Shown in pieces: positions 1 to 8,201 of a DNA stretch of 59,545 nt (position 1 is its first letter; every line of letters begins with the position of its first letter). A program made the position numbers and the translations under genes. Below the pieces are notes generated by a model that was not told the DNA's origin, searched no databases, and saw only the letters and a list, made by a program, of their open reading frames with translations. The DNA comes from Bradyrhizobium sp. (GTDB lineage: Bacteria; Pseudomonadota; Alphaproteobacteria; Rhizobiales; Xanthobacteraceae), in assembly GCF_027307225.1 (NCBI RefSeq), contig NZ_DAHUXJ010000082.1, positions 1-59,545 of the forward strand, in the 5' to 3' direction.

Positions 1-71
1 CCATCGCCGAGAAGGTGCCTCTGGCGAGCGACGGCGCGATCGAGATCCGGCCCATGCTGGCCCGCCCTTGA
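1..71 (+). CDS. YCII/DGPF-domain protein, C-terminal fragment
   Basis: Only the last 22 codons are in the window; they end in RPMLARP and a TGA that overlaps the TTG start of the sigma factor gene by four bases. YCII/DGPF proteins are small dimeric ferredoxin-like proteins and are the standard genomic partners of ECF42 sigma factors. The family call rests on that context and on the typical tail (PLAS.GAIEIRP), because the body of the protein is cut off by the window edge. Confidence 0.6.
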   Translation, partial: IAEKVPLASDGAIEIRPMLARP

Positions 72-1297
72 CCCGCACCACGCTGGACCAGGTTGCGCGG
101 GCGGCGGGAGGGCGTGTGATCGCAGCGCTCGCCGCCCGCTACCGCAATCTGGATCTCGCCGAGGATTCGTTCGCAGAAGCCTGCGCACGTGCCGCCGAGG
201 TGTGGCCGAAACAGGACGAACCCAAGGATCCGGCAGCCTGGCTGTATCGCGTCGCGGATCGATTCGCACTCGACACAATTCGACGCCGGAAAACCCGGGA
301 ACGCCTGAAACCGGACCCGCCAGCGCCGCCCCCAACCGCCGAGGATGTCATGCTTGACGACGAAGGATTGATCCCAGATGAGCGGCTGCGACTGATCTTC
401 GTGTGCTGCCACCCCGCGGTGGCAGCAGAGGCTCGAGTCGCGCTGACGCTCAGGCTGGTATGCGGGCTCTCTACGGCGGAGATCGCTCAGGCCTTCCTCC
501 TGCCCGAACCGACGATGGCACAGCGCCTTGTGCGGGCGAAGCGTAAGATCGCTGACGCCGGGGTGCCGTTCGAGATCCCCGGAAAGGACGCGTGGCACGC
601 GCGGCTGGATTCGGTGCTGTCGACCTTGGAGGTCGCCTATGCCAGTGCGCACGCCGACGCTGCTGGCGCGGGCCCACACGCGGGCTTTGCCACTGAGATC
701 CTGGATCTGACCCGCGTGCTCGCGGAACTGCTGCCGGAGGAGGCCGAAGCCCTGGCGCTGGCGGCACTTGTGCGATACGCCGAGGCACGCCGCCCGGCCC
801 GACTTGATGAGCTTGGCGCGATGGTCCCGCTTTCCGAACAGGACCCCTCCCTCTGGCGACGCCCGCTCATCCATGCGGCGGAATCGTATCTGAGGGTCGC
901 CGCCGCTTGCTCTCCCTCCGGCCCGCGAAGCCTCCAAGCGGCGATCCACAGCGCTTGGTGCGCCCGGCGCAGCACCGCTGATCCCCTTCCCTGGCCGACG
1001 GTCCTGAGTCTGTACGATGCGCTGCTGCAAGTGCAGGACAGCCCGATCGTCCGCCTGAACCGCGCCGTGGCCGTGGCCGAAGTCGCCGGACCGCGAGCCG
1101 GTCTCGACGAGGTCGCGGCGCTGGACGGCGTGGCCATGGACGGCTTTGCTCCCTACCACGCCGTCCGCGCGGACCTTCTCGCCCGGGTGGGCCGGCGCGA
1201 CGAGGCGCGGGCGGCCTACGATAGGGTGCTGTCCTTACAGCCGCCGCCGGCCGAGCGGCTTTGGCTCGAGCGCCGGCGTGCGACTCTCGGCGCCTGA
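68..1297 (+). CDS. ECF42-type RNA polymerase sigma factor with C-terminal helical extension
   Basis: A 409-residue sigma-70 family protein. Region 2 lies at about residues 10-80 (conserved AWLYRVADRFALD) and region 4 at about 115-165 with a helix-turn-helix (LSTAEIAQAFLLPEPTMAQR). The remaining about 230 residues form the long TPR-like extension that separates ECF42 proteins from ordinary 180-residue ECF factors, including the typical LNRAVAVAEV stretch. The start is a TTG overlapping the upstream YCII stop (TTGA), so the pair is translationally coupled. In this group no anti-sigma factor is normally present and the extension is thought to control activity. Direct targets cannot be read from the sequence. 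Confidence 0.93.
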   Translation: MTRTTLDQVARAAGGRVIAALAARYRNLDLAEDSFAEACARAAEVWPKQDEPKDPAAWLYRVADRFALDTIRRRKTRERLKPDPPAPPPTAEDVMLDDEGLIPDERLRLIFVCCHPAVAAEARVALTLRLVCGLSTAEIAQAFLLPEPTMAQRLVRAKRKIADAGVPFEIPGKDAWHARLDSVLSTLEVAYASAHADAAGAGPHAGFATEILDLTRVLAELLPEEAEALALAALVRYAEARRPARLDELGAMVPLSEQDPSLWRRPLIHAAESYLRVAAACSPSGPRSLQAAIHSAWCARRSTADPLPWPTVLSLYDALLQVQDSPIVRLNRAVAVAEVAGPRAGLDEVAALDGVAMDGFAPYHAVRADLLARVGRRDEARAAYDRVLSLQPPPAERLWLERRRATLGA

Positions 1298-1417
1298 GGC
1301 CTGCGAGGGGCCTCAGATGTTCGGCAAAAAAAATCTTTCGGCCGATGTCGATTTCTCGGACCCCAGGCGTCTCTAAGTTGGAAGGCGAGACCTTCTACTC
1401 CAGCCGAGGACGCAAAA

Positions 1418-1882
1418 ATGTTCAGCAACACCGTCATCATCGAACGCAACAAGACTGCCATCCGCAATCTGCTGTCGGAGGTCATCAATACCGGGCGCCT
1501 CGATCTAAGTGAGCGCTATCTCGCGGCCGATCGGGTCGACCATCAGGACTATGGGCTGCCGTCCGGGGCCGCCGACGGCCATGAGGGTTTCAAGCGGGTT
1601 CTGGGGCTGTTCCGCGATGCCTTCCCCGATTTGAAGCTCACCATCGACTTCATCGTCGCCGACGAGGAAAAGCTGGTCGCCTACGTCACGACCGAGGGCA
1701 CCCACCTTGGTTCGTTCATGGGCGCACCGGCCACCGGCAAGCGATTCAAGGTCAAGGGCACCGACATCTTCGCCTTCAACGAGGCGGGTCTCGTCTCCGA
1801 TCACTGGGGCGCATTCGACGCGCTGGGAGTGATGATGCAGCTGGGTCTCGTCCCGGCGCCGCAAATGCAACAGGCCGCCTAG
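1418..1882 (+). CDS. SnoaL-like ester cyclase family protein
   Basis: A 154-residue protein of the SnoaL/NTF2-like fold. The N-terminus (RNLLSEVINTGRLDL) followed by a conserved HQDYG and the pattern GVMMQLGLVP at the C-terminus are typical of the ester cyclase branch (COG5485). Family members are small cone-shaped cytoplasmic proteins, some cyclising polyketides, most uncharacterised. It lies 120 bases after the sigma factor on the same strand; such proteins are frequent neighbours or targets of ECF sigma factors, but a shared transcript is not proven. Start ATG fits the usual family length. Confidence 0.85.
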   Translation: MFSNTVIIERNKTAIRNLLSEVINTGRLDLSERYLAADRVDHQDYGLPSGAADGHEGFKRVLGLFRDAFPDLKLTIDFIVADEEKLVAYVTTEGTHLGSFMGAPATGKRFKVKGTDIFAFNEAGLVSDHWGAFDALGVMMQLGLVPAPQMQQAA

Positions 1883-2053
1883 GCGAGCGAATCCATTTGG
1901 ACGATCGCGAGAACGTCGTGGAGTTGTCGGGCCTTCTACGGAAGTGCCATAGGGGGTGCCACCGAAGCATGGCTCGACGAACTCTACGACGTCGCCGGTG
2001 TCCGCGAGGCTGATCGTGAATGAAGCGAGAAAATCTCTACGACATTCGACCGA
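1883..2053. other. Intergenic gap between SnoaL gene and TIR-like gene
   Basis: No open frame of convincing composition. The gap separates two convergent genes and may contain the left limit of the accessory DNA, but no tRNA, direct repeat or hairpin was recognised. Confidence 0.4.
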
Positions 2054-3334
2054 TCAACCGCGCCCGTAGAGACCGTCGGGTCTTGGCACGCCGGCGTTTG
2101 TGTTCACTTTGCGAAAGAATTCGAGCAAGAAATCTTGCTGGTCGGCCTCGTCGACGCGTCTCAATGTCTCCCGATGCACGACCCGATCTCGGTGCATCGG
2201 ATCTCCTGCGCCGCAGAGGGAGGGGCCGATGGTAAGAGCGTGGCCGACATGCGCAATGCGGCCGCCGGTGACACCCTCGACGCCTGCCTCGACCACGACG
2301 GGCGGCGGCACATGCGAGACTTCGGACAAGAACCGGATGTACTGCGCGAGCTGTTGAACAAAATTGTTTTCGAAGGGATATGAGTAGAGGAATAGCTCTC
2401 CGTAACGCTCGCCCTCCCGAAGGACATCGGCGTTGACGCCCCAAATCTCGCCATCGCGGACGTACTGCGAGATGCTGCCTACTTCTTGCGCAATCCCGGC
2501 TTGACAGAGCAGCGCTACGCCATACGCGTTTCTCCGGATGGCCTCGCCACCTATAGGTTGGCCGAAGGCGCCATAGCGCCCCACGCTGGTGAGCAGCGTT
2601 TGAAGCGATAAAGGCATCGACAGGGGCCTCGTCGGGATGACGCGAAGCCAGGCGACGGAGCGGGCGGACATGACGAACTTGGTCTTGTCTTGGTCGTGAA
2701 CGTTTTGGCCAAGGATCTCGCCTTCCTGGAAGAACAGTCCCTGACCGATCTTAGGCTTCATCTCGACGAACGGCTCGTGGACCGGCTCGGGAAGGTACTC
2801 CCGCAGCGCGTCCGCGAGAACCGCGACAAGCTTCGCTTTCTCCGCTTCGATCTCCTGCCTGGTCGCCTCCGGTGCCAGGCGGTAAATGATGGGGCCGCCC
2901 TTGTGGCCCAAGTCGAACGGCATGTCGGCTCGTTTGCCGTAGTGCCCGTTCATGATCATCAGGACGTTCTCGGTCGATCTGGACTTCAACGCATATCCCA
3001 GTTCTATCGCTACGTTCGGATTCATGAGCGCTTTGCCCGGCGAATCGACGTCCTCGTCAGTCCTGTGCGCGGCGCCCCTGCCCACTGGAGTAACGTCGCC
3101 GACGAAGACGGTGCAGGAATCGATTTTCTTGAGAATTTCGATCGCCAGGTCCGGGCTTCCCTTGAGCCCCTTCCGTCCGTAGTCAATTTGCAGGGAGTTC
3201 TGGAAGTCTTCGTCCGGTTCGTCGATGTCCGAGGTACGATTTATCCTGGCGATCGCCTCCTCGAGTGCGGAGCGAATGAAATGCCTAGAAATCCTTCCCG
3301 GAAGTTCGAACTGCCAGGCCCAAAATATCTTCAT
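2054..3334 (-). CDS. TIR-like nucleotide-binding domain protein
   Basis: A 426-residue protein beginning MKIFWAWQFELPGRISRHF, the hallmark N-terminus of a widespread bacterial family with a TIR-like flavodoxin fold. The first about 170 residues carry the conserved strands and loops: GSPDLAIEILKKIDSC, TVFVGDVTPVG, NPNVAIELGYALKS and a following VLMIMNGHYG. Such domains are structurally akin to TIR/SEFIR NAD hydrolases; catalytic activity here is inference. The C-terminal 250 residues match no domain I recognise. It stands alone on the minus strand, convergent with the SnoaL gene and divergent from the MNT gene. A defence role is plausible from fold and context only. Confidence 0.7.
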   Translation of the reverse strand: MKIFWAWQFELPGRISRHFIRSALEEAIARINRTSDIDEPDEDFQNSLQIDYGRKGLKGSPDLAIEILKKIDSCTVFVGDVTPVGRGAAHRTDEDVDSPGKALMNPNVAIELGYALKSRSTENVLMIMNGHYGKRADMPFDLGHKGGPIIYRLAPEATRQEIEAEKAKLVAVLADALREYLPEPVHEPFVEMKPKIGQGLFFQEGEILGQNVHDQDKTKFVMSARSVAWLRVIPTRPLSMPLSLQTLLTSVGRYGAFGQPIGGEAIRRNAYGVALLCQAGIAQEVGSISQYVRDGEIWGVNADVLREGERYGELFLYSYPFENNFVQQLAQYIRFLSEVSHVPPPVVVEAGVEGVTGGRIAHVGHALTIGPSLCGAGDPMHRDRVVHRETLRRVDEADQQDFLLEFFRKVNTNAGVPRPDGLYGRG

Positions 3335-3737
3335 GGTTTTCGCCCGTTCGCTGCGCGGCTTTCCTGCAGGGTGTCCGTCTCAATCGTCGTTCGTTTTGGC
3401 GCAGACGTTATTTAGATTCCCCGATTGTGCACCGCGACGGCAATAGCTGGCCGTTCGTCGCGACGTCAATATCCTCGATGCGGGAGCTAGTGACGCACGA
3501 TATGTGAATGCGGGCATAGTTTGCCCGGATGAGTTCTTGTCTCTGCAGCTTTTGGCTATCGGAGCGGTCCGCAGAGAGCAAAGCCCGCCAATTCCCGGAA
3601 GCCGTAACCCATAACCTGTGAACCAGGGCCTTCGGACTAGAATAGGCACCCTTTTTTGTTGCCAGCCGATTGTTTATATTCGGAATATCAGCCTCATTCA
3701 TTGAGGACGGTAGGGGTAAACAAGAGCCGGAAGTAAA
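3335..3737. other. Divergent intergenic region
   Basis: About 400 bases between the TIR-like gene (minus) and the MNT gene (plus). A 97-codon minus-strand frame (3408-3701) is open but has no ribosome site or recognisable motif. The AT-richer stretch near 3645-3690 could hold the MNT promoter. Confidence 0.35.
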
Positions 3738-4091
3738 TTGCCAGTGTCGCGAATCGAAAGTCTCATGAAAGAGCGCAGGGACCAGAGACTGGCTATCGCC
3801 TCGACGCGCGCGCTTGCCGCCTTGTCTTCCTTGGAGAAAGCCGGACTTTCCGCATGGATCGTCGGGTCGCTGTCTCGCGGCACGTTCTCAGTTCATTCGG
3901 ATGTCGACTTCTTGGTGGATTGCGACCCCGCCTCCGAAAGCACCGCCTTTCGGATACTTGAGAGCGAAATGCGAGATTTTCCGTTCCATTTCATCCTCCG
4001 ATCGGACCTGGATGAAACCAAGAAGATCATGATGATGAAAGATGCTATCGGTGCATCCGGCATTCGCGCTTACGCGCACCAGGCTGACTGA
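3738..4091 (+). CDS. MNT-type nucleotidyltransferase (MntA-like antitoxin)
   Basis: A 117-residue minimal nucleotidyltransferase. The diagnostic GS-x10-DxD signature is at about residues 43-59 (GSLSRGTFSVHSDVDFLVD), with two catalytic aspartates. In MntA/HepT pairs the MNT protein inactivates the HEPN RNase partner by AMP transfer to a tyrosine. The start is ambiguous: TTG 3738, GTG 3744 and ATG 3765 are all in frame; a GGAAG lies just upstream of the first two. The following frame overlaps it and is HEPN-like, which supports a toxin-antitoxin context. Confidence 0.82.
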   Translation: MPVSRIESLMKERRDQRLAIASTRALAALSSLEKAGLSAWIVGSLSRGTFSVHSDVDFLVDCDPASESTAFRILESEMRDFPFHFILRSDLDETKKIMMMKDAIGASGIRAYAHQAD

Positions 4092-4422
4092 GACACGTTC
4101 AGAATTCGACGTCTTTTTACAGGCGAACCAAGAACGCTTGATTCCTCTAGAAGGAGATCAGAACGCGTCCGCCGCATGGATTCGCGCGGTATCCCGCGCC
4201 AGTGGGATTGAAGGCGTCTACTCCGGCATGGAGGGCGTCCTAAAGGAAGTTCATAACGTGGTCGACGGAGCAGAATCCGTCCCACGACGGATGCGCTGCA
4301 TGACGTGGCAAGGCAAGAGGCTCGGCGCGGAGTCTCGACGGCGCGTTATGCTGCGGCAGCTCCGCCCCGGTGGCCTCGAGGGTGAATGCGCAAATCCCTC
4401 GCTCTTGCGGTATCGACGTTAG
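4042..4422 (+). CDS. HEPN-like partner of MNT protein, probably truncated or degenerate
   Basis: A frame of 126 codons overlapping the MNT gene. From about residue 16 the protein reads like an alpha-helical HEPN/HepT partner (SEFDVFLQANQERL, AAWIRAVSRASGIEGVYSGM, EGVLKEVHNVVDG). After VDGAESVP the sequence becomes arginine-rich and loses family character, and no R-x4-6-H ribonuclease motif is present. The true start is probably nearer 4084 than the listed ATG, which lies inside the MNT gene. Either a frameshift has destroyed the C-terminal half or this is a divergent catalytically dead member. Confidence 0.45.
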   Translation: MLSVHPAFALTRTRLTETRSEFDVFLQANQERLIPLEGDQNASAAWIRAVSRASGIEGVYSGMEGVLKEVHNVVDGAESVPRRMRCMTWQGKRLGAESRRRVMLRQLRPGGLEGECANPSLLRYRR

Positions 4423-4510
4423 GCTGACCTGGAGCGGAAATCAGAGAAATAAAAGCAAAACGCTCCGCTTCTTGTAACGGAAGGAGGGATGGGATTAGTT
4501 GATTAATCGC

Positions 4511-4726
4511 TCACGGCCACTTGGCATAACCCGTGACCGGCCGACCGAATTTGGGGATGTTTGCCGGGTCCCGCTTCTGCGATCCAGGTAGCCGTCCTTT
4601 CCCTTCGCATTTCTTGCACCGGGCTGGGTAAAGGCGAACGCCAAGCCTCGCCGGTTGTTTGACGGAAGGAAATCCCGAGCCCTCGCAGGCGTCGCATCTC
4701 ACTTCGTCGAGAGCATGCATATTCAC
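4511..4726 (-). CDS. Small DnaJ-type zinc-finger protein
   Basis: A 71-residue protein with two CxxCxGxG-like knuckles: CDACEGSG near residue 11 and CKKCEGKG near residue 37, the arrangement of half a DnaJ central zinc finger. No J domain or other module is present. Small stand-alone proteins of this kind are common in Bradyrhizobium genomes and have no established function; a role in RNA or protein binding would be a guess. It stands alone between plus-strand genes. Confidence 0.65.
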   Translation of the reverse strand: MNMHALDEVRCDACEGSGFPSVKQPARLGVRLYPARCKKCEGKGRLPGSQKRDPANIPKFGRPVTGYAKWP

Positions 4727-4992
4727 GATTGCGGCTCCATACCGGGTTCCATCTCGCTAAGCTGAGTTCAAAAAGCCACGGTACGGCTTTGCCATTAGCT
4801 TTCATTCGTCGGAAACGTTCCCGTGAAAACGTAGCGCTTCGCCGCGGTCTTCGCGGCCCGGTCTAGTTACACCTCCGCCAATCTGGACGATGGCGCAACC
4901 TAAATGTTTTTTGCATAGATAATCGCTCGCAGGTAATCTCTCGATATTCCTTGGATTTCTCTTTTTGGCCGACCGCAGACGGAGAATACAGG
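4727..4992. other. Upstream region of the CHAP-like gene
   Basis: Noncoding. The stretch 4895-4925 is AT-rich (taaatgttttttgcataga) and is the likely promoter area for the gene starting at 4993; the GGAG at 4981-4984 is its ribosome site. Confidence 0.4.
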
Positions 4993-5709
4993 ATGGCTGG
5001 CATCAATGATTATCCTCAGCTCAAACCTTTTGTCGATCCTAAGGGTACGGTTAGCAACGTGGAGACAAGCGAGGTCGGCGGCGTAAAATATGTCCGCATA
5101 ACCCAGCATTTCGATGAGGGGGAGGGAGGCCAGTTACTCTTCAAAATCGCCGGCGCCAACCCGGAGCAAATCGCGATAGACAACGTCGTAGACTTCCCCT
5201 CCGCAGTCCTAATGACTGAAGCCATAGTTGGTTATAGCGGTACAATGAGCGACGGTGACCACGCGAAGGTCGCCGCGGAGGCGGTCAAACAGGTCGATGT
5301 CTATAAAACCGGGGATGGGCCCGATCACGGAAACCTAGCGTGCATGTGGGCTTGCCGACACGTTGTCTATTTTGCCACTAGTGCGTGGATTACAAAGACA
5401 GATGGTACCGCGCAATTTTATGAAGAACTTCAAAAAGGAGGCATGAAGCCTGACAAGGCCGATGACCTCCCGTCAGGAGCAATAATAATCTCGCCAACGA
5501 CCAGCAAGGGTATTGGTCATGTCGGCATTCTGGGCGCAGGCACGGGCGGTAGTCGGCTCGTATACTCGAATCACAGCCCCTCGCGGAATGATCCGGTTGC
5601 GCGGTGGAAGCAGAATTACTCTGTCAAATCATTCACCGACGCTCACACAGCGAAAGGTCTTCAAACCTATTTTTACCGGTTGCCAAGCGTGGGCGCGGCC
5701 ACGTCTTGA
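4993..5709 (+). CDS. CHAP/NlpC-P60-like cysteine hydrolase
   Basis: A 238-residue protein started at ATG 4993 with GGAG eight bases upstream. The C-terminal half shows a papain-like arrangement: GNLACMWACRHVV with Cys117, a GAIIISPT strand, GHVGILG with His176 and a following YSNHSP with Asn193. This pattern is that of CHAP or NlpC/P60-like peptidoglycan hydrolases and amidases. Residues 1-80 are a separate N-terminal part (NDYPQLKPFVDP) without a signal peptide, so export would need another route or the substrate is cytoplasmic. Base composition is clearly more AT-rich than its neighbours, suggesting separate acquisition. No immunity gene was recognised beside it. Confidence 0.6.
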   Translation: MAGINDYPQLKPFVDPKGTVSNVETSEVGGVKYVRITQHFDEGEGGQLLFKIAGANPEQIAIDNVVDFPSAVLMTEAIVGYSGTMSDGDHAKVAAEAVKQVDVYKTGDGPDHGNLACMWACRHVVYFATSAWITKTDGTAQFYEELQKGGMKPDKADDLPSGAIIISPTTSKGIGHVGILGAGTGGSRLVYSNHSPSRNDPVARWKQNYSVKSFTDAHTAKGLQTYFYRLPSVGAATS

Positions 5710-5850
5710 TGCTGTCGGTCAAGCGCCAATGCGGCGCCGGCTTAGCGCTCCAACTTCCCGGAATCGTTGAGTCGGGATTCGGTCGGCGCGTGCGTGAAAT
5801 AGCCGGCACCTGGCCGCTCGTGGTTGTCGGCGTCGGTCATGCCGTCCTCC

Positions 5851-6696
5851 TCAGACTTCAATGACGAAGTTGACGTCGAAATGCGGGTTGTCCCAGGTGA
5901 GCTCTTGGCCTGGCCAAGGGCCGTAACCCTTCGCGTTCGAGACGACGCGGGTCGATCCGACGACGGCATCGAAGGATTCGTGCGTGTGGCCGTGTACCCA
6001 GATATTCGCGGGCCGCAGCGGACCCTTCCCGTCGACAGCCGGCTGTGGCCGCATCAATTCCGACAAGTCGCTGCGGAATGCTGCGGTCAGCATCTCCTCG
6101 TCGCTGAACTTTTCTTCGGCCTCCGGCGGAGCAATAAGATAGCCAAGATCGTGGACCGGCGCGTGGTGCGTGACCACGACGAGTTTCGCGTCGCCCCGGG
6201 GCTTTCGCATCTGCCGCTCCAGAAATTCGCGCGAGTGCTGGTGGCGCCCGAGCGCATATCCCGGCCGAAAGCGCTCGCGATATTCATTCATCCGGATCTT
6301 CCGGAAATCGTTCATCCGGTCAGCGGCGATGCCGATGGCGCGCCGCCGATTGCCGAAAAGATTGAAATCGGTCCAAAGGGTCGCCCCGGCGAAAATCGTA
6401 TCTCCGATGCGTTTCGTGTCGTCCTGCAGCACGAACACGTTGGTGCCGTGCGCGGCCCGCCTGGCCTTCTCGACGGTGCGGTCGATATCGCCTCCGTACG
6501 GCTCATGATTCCCCGAAACATAGATCACGGGCTGGTCCGTCACGCGCTCGAGCAGCCACTTCACGCCCCGCTCCATGCGGGTGATCAGGTCGCCGGCCAT
6601 TACCATGACGTCGAACTCCGGACGCGCGTGCACCGCCGGCAGATCCCAGCCGCGAGTCGATTCCAGATGGACATCGCTCATGATCCAAAGCTTCAC
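5851..6696 (-). CDS. Calcineurin-like metallophosphoesterase
   Basis: A 281-residue cytoplasmic phosphoesterase. Metal-binding motifs are in the expected order: DVH near residue 8 (IMSDVHLES), AGD-x-GNHE (VMAGDL, then YVSGNHEPYGG), a later THHAP and the final GHTHE. GTG 6696 is chosen because it falls one base after the upstream stop and begins directly before the first metal motif; the longer open frame upstream is arginine-rich filler. The natural substrate cannot be deduced. It is the last gene of a five-gene minus-strand operon that diverges from the Wadjet operon. Confidence 0.92.
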   Translation of the reverse strand: MKLWIMSDVHLESTRGWDLPAVHARPEFDVMVMAGDLITRMERGVKWLLERVTDQPVIYVSGNHEPYGGDIDRTVEKARRAAHGTNVFVLQDDTKRIGDTIFAGATLWTDFNLFGNRRRAIGIAADRMNDFRKIRMNEYRERFRPGYALGRHQHSREFLERQMRKPRGDAKLVVVTHHAPVHDLGYLIAPPEAEEKFSDEEMLTAAFRSDLSELMRPQPAVDGKGPLRPANIWVHGHTHESFDAVVGSTRVVSNAKGYGPWPGQELTWDNPHFDVNFVIEV

Positions 6697-6697
6697 G

Positions 6698-7216
6698 TCA
6701 GTCCCCGTTGTCTTGATCCCGGGGGAGCTGCTCATCCACCTCCGGGCCCGGCGTCCACCAGAATCCATCCTCGCAGACGGCCCACGCGCGTTGGCTGTCG
6801 ATCCAAAGGATTTCGCCTGTAACACGCGCCCGGCCGAACTTGTCGCGGCCCGTCAAGATCGTCGCACGGCTCAGATGCGCGAATTCCGGGTCGTCGGGGA
6901 AGCGGAGCAAATCCACACCGAAACGGGAACGACGCAGCGTCCGCTGCTCCACTAGCGGGTCAATCTCGTCCGCAACCGGAAGCCATCCCGTGCGGCACCG
7001 ATCGGCGACCTTCTCGATAGCGATTGCGCGGAGCTCGGCTGCAGCGATGGACGGGGTAATTCGCGACAATAGCTGCCACGTCGTTTGGGCGCCCCTCACG
7101 TCGGCACGGAATCTGAAGCGACGATCCTTATCGAAGACACGAACGTCGCCGTTCCATTCGACATGGATCGACCGCACGCGATCGGCGCGGTCTTCGATGA
7201 TCGTAATTGCTGCCAT
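6698..7216 (-). CDS. Conserved-looking hypothetical protein
   Basis: About 172 residues beginning MAAITIIEDRADRVRSIHVEW, no signal peptide, no membrane segment and no motif I recognise. The composition (balanced charged residues, strands such as TGEILWIDSQRAWAVCEDGF) is that of a real soluble protein. An upstream in-frame TTG at 7225 sits nine bases from an AAAGGGAG site and may be the real start; an ATG at 7246 would overlap the zinc-ribbon gene. It stops one base before the phosphoesterase start, so the two are coupled. Confidence 0.65.
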   Translation of the reverse strand: MAAITIIEDRADRVRSIHVEWNGDVRVFDKDRRFRFRADVRGAQTTWQLLSRITPSIAAAELRAIAIEKVADRCRTGWLPVADEIDPLVEQRTLRRSRFGVDLLRFPDDPEFAHLSRATILTGRDKFGRARVTGEILWIDSQRAWAVCEDGFWWTPGPEVDEQLPRDQDNGD

Positions 7217-7229
7217 TGCGGTCAAAAAG

Positions 7230-7445
7230 TCATTCTCCCTTTTCATCGTCTGACGGTTCGGCGTCGACCTCATCGTGGCTTTCGGCCAAACGCTTCATTG
7301 CCTCGATCAGCGGGTGGTCGTCCGGGATCTCTTCGATACCGAGCGCGAATTGCACATCCTGCGAACCGCAGTACGGGCAAGCATGCCGTCCGTCGTATCG
7401 GAAAGTGCCTTCCTGGCCGCACGCGCGGCAGCGGAATCTGGCCAT
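7230..7445 (-). CDS. Small zinc-ribbon protein
   Basis: A 71-residue protein with a rubredoxin-type knuckle pair, CRACG near residue 6 and CPYCGS near residue 23, followed by an acidic helical tail (EEIPDDHPLIEAMKRLAES). Such FmdB-like ribbons bind one zinc and are usually accessory nucleic-acid or protein-binding modules. It lies third in the five-gene operon, two bases after the preceding stop. No specific function can be assigned. Confidence 0.75.
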   Translation of the reverse strand: MARFRCRACGQEGTFRYDGRHACPYCGSQDVQFALGIEEIPDDHPLIEAMKRLAESHDEVDAEPSDDEKGE

Positions 7446-7447
7446 GG

Positions 7448-7660
7448 TTAGTTCTCTCCCGCTTCGGTGCCGCCGCGCGGCAGCGAGGTCTTCTCGGGCG
7501 GACCGTCGCGGAGATTCCCGACGTCGTATGGTCGCGACGCGCAGTTAGGCGTCGGAGAAGTCGGCGTTCGTCGGATCGATGGCATGGCGCCGGCGAAACG
7601 TCCCCATATGGCGGCGTTCGCCGTAGCGATGGATCCGTTCAGGAATTGGCGGCGCCTCAT
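7448..7660 (-). CDS. Small protein with Tat-like N-terminus
   Basis: A 70-residue frame that starts one base after the upstream stop with a near-perfect Shine-Dalgarno (GAGGAGG, six bases before ATG), which is why it is kept despite its short length. The N-terminus MRRRQFLNGSIATANAAI resembles a twin-arginine signal (RRxFL followed by an uncharged stretch). The remainder is proline- and threonine-rich without recognisable domain. If exported, it would be the only envelope component of this operon. Confidence 0.5.
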   Translation of the reverse strand: MRRRQFLNGSIATANAAIWGRFAGAMPSIRRTPTSPTPNCASRPYDVGNLRDGPPEKTSLPRGGTEAGEN

Positions 7661-7661
7661 G

Positions 7662-8201
7662 TCAATCCTCCTCGATTTCCAGAGTGCTGAGATCGACGTC
7701 GACGAAGGAATCGGTTTCCCGGACGTAGCGCCGGCATCGAACTTCGCGCTGGCCGCCGACTATCCGAGTCTCGAAAAAAATGTTCTCCATACCCGGCCGG
7801 ATCGGCTCACGCTGCCGCCCCTCGTTGTGAGCGTCGCATCGCGTCAACAGCCACCCGGGACCGTACAGTCGGCCTTCGTGACCGCAGACTTCGCAGGTGC
7901 AAGCCGAGCGGGCTTCCGCCAAATCGATGGCATCCTCGACTTGCGCGGCGCCCTCCGGAGGGAGCTTGCCGTCCCAGTAGAGCCTGGCGCTGCCGAATTT
8001 CTCCTTGATTTGCGTGAACTTGAACGTGCCGCCGTCGGCCTGGACTGCGGCGCGGATCCGGACGCAGGCCCGCTGCATCAGGTCTCGCCAGCCGTCGCCG
8101 ACCGCCGGCCAGCCTTGGACTCTCGGCGGATCACCGGAGCGGAAGAGGTCCGGATAGCTCTCAACCAGCTCGGCCCGCCAATCCCGCACGACACCAGCCA
8201 T
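7662..8201 (-). CDS. Hypothetical protein with CxxC cluster, first gene of operon
   Basis: A 179-residue protein. The central part (FKFTQIKEKFGSARLYW, then VEDAIDLAEARSACTCEVCG) and the GPGWLLTRCDAH ending of the cysteine module form a pattern I associate with a widespread uncharacterised family in proteobacterial genomic islands and prophages. Cysteines in CTCEVCG and TRCDAH could bind zinc. The final 50 residues form a strand-rich tail. It heads the five-gene minus operon, with an AT-rich promoter region upstream shared with the divergent plus-strand genes. Confidence 0.7.
   Translation of the reverse strand: MAGVVRDWRAELVESYPDLFRSGDPPRVQGWPAVGDGWRDLMQRACVRIRAAVQADGGTFKFTQIKEKFGSARLYWDGKLPPEGAAQVEDAIDLAEARSACTCEVCGHEGRLYGPGWLLTRCDAHNEGRQREPIRPGMENIFFETRIVGGQREVRCRRYVRETDSFVDVDLSTLEIEED

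Noticed and set aside
3408..3701. 97-codon minus-strand frame
   Set aside because: Composition is not typical of the antisense shadows but there is no ribosome site, motif or neighbour support; kept as intergenic.
4503..4805. 100-codon minus frame overlapping the zinc-finger gene
   Set aside because: Different frame without the cysteine motif; the 71-residue frame is the coding one.
5824..6822. Long plus-strand frame of 332 codons
   Set aside because: Exact antisense of the metallophosphoesterase; no ribosome site; motifs are on the minus strand.
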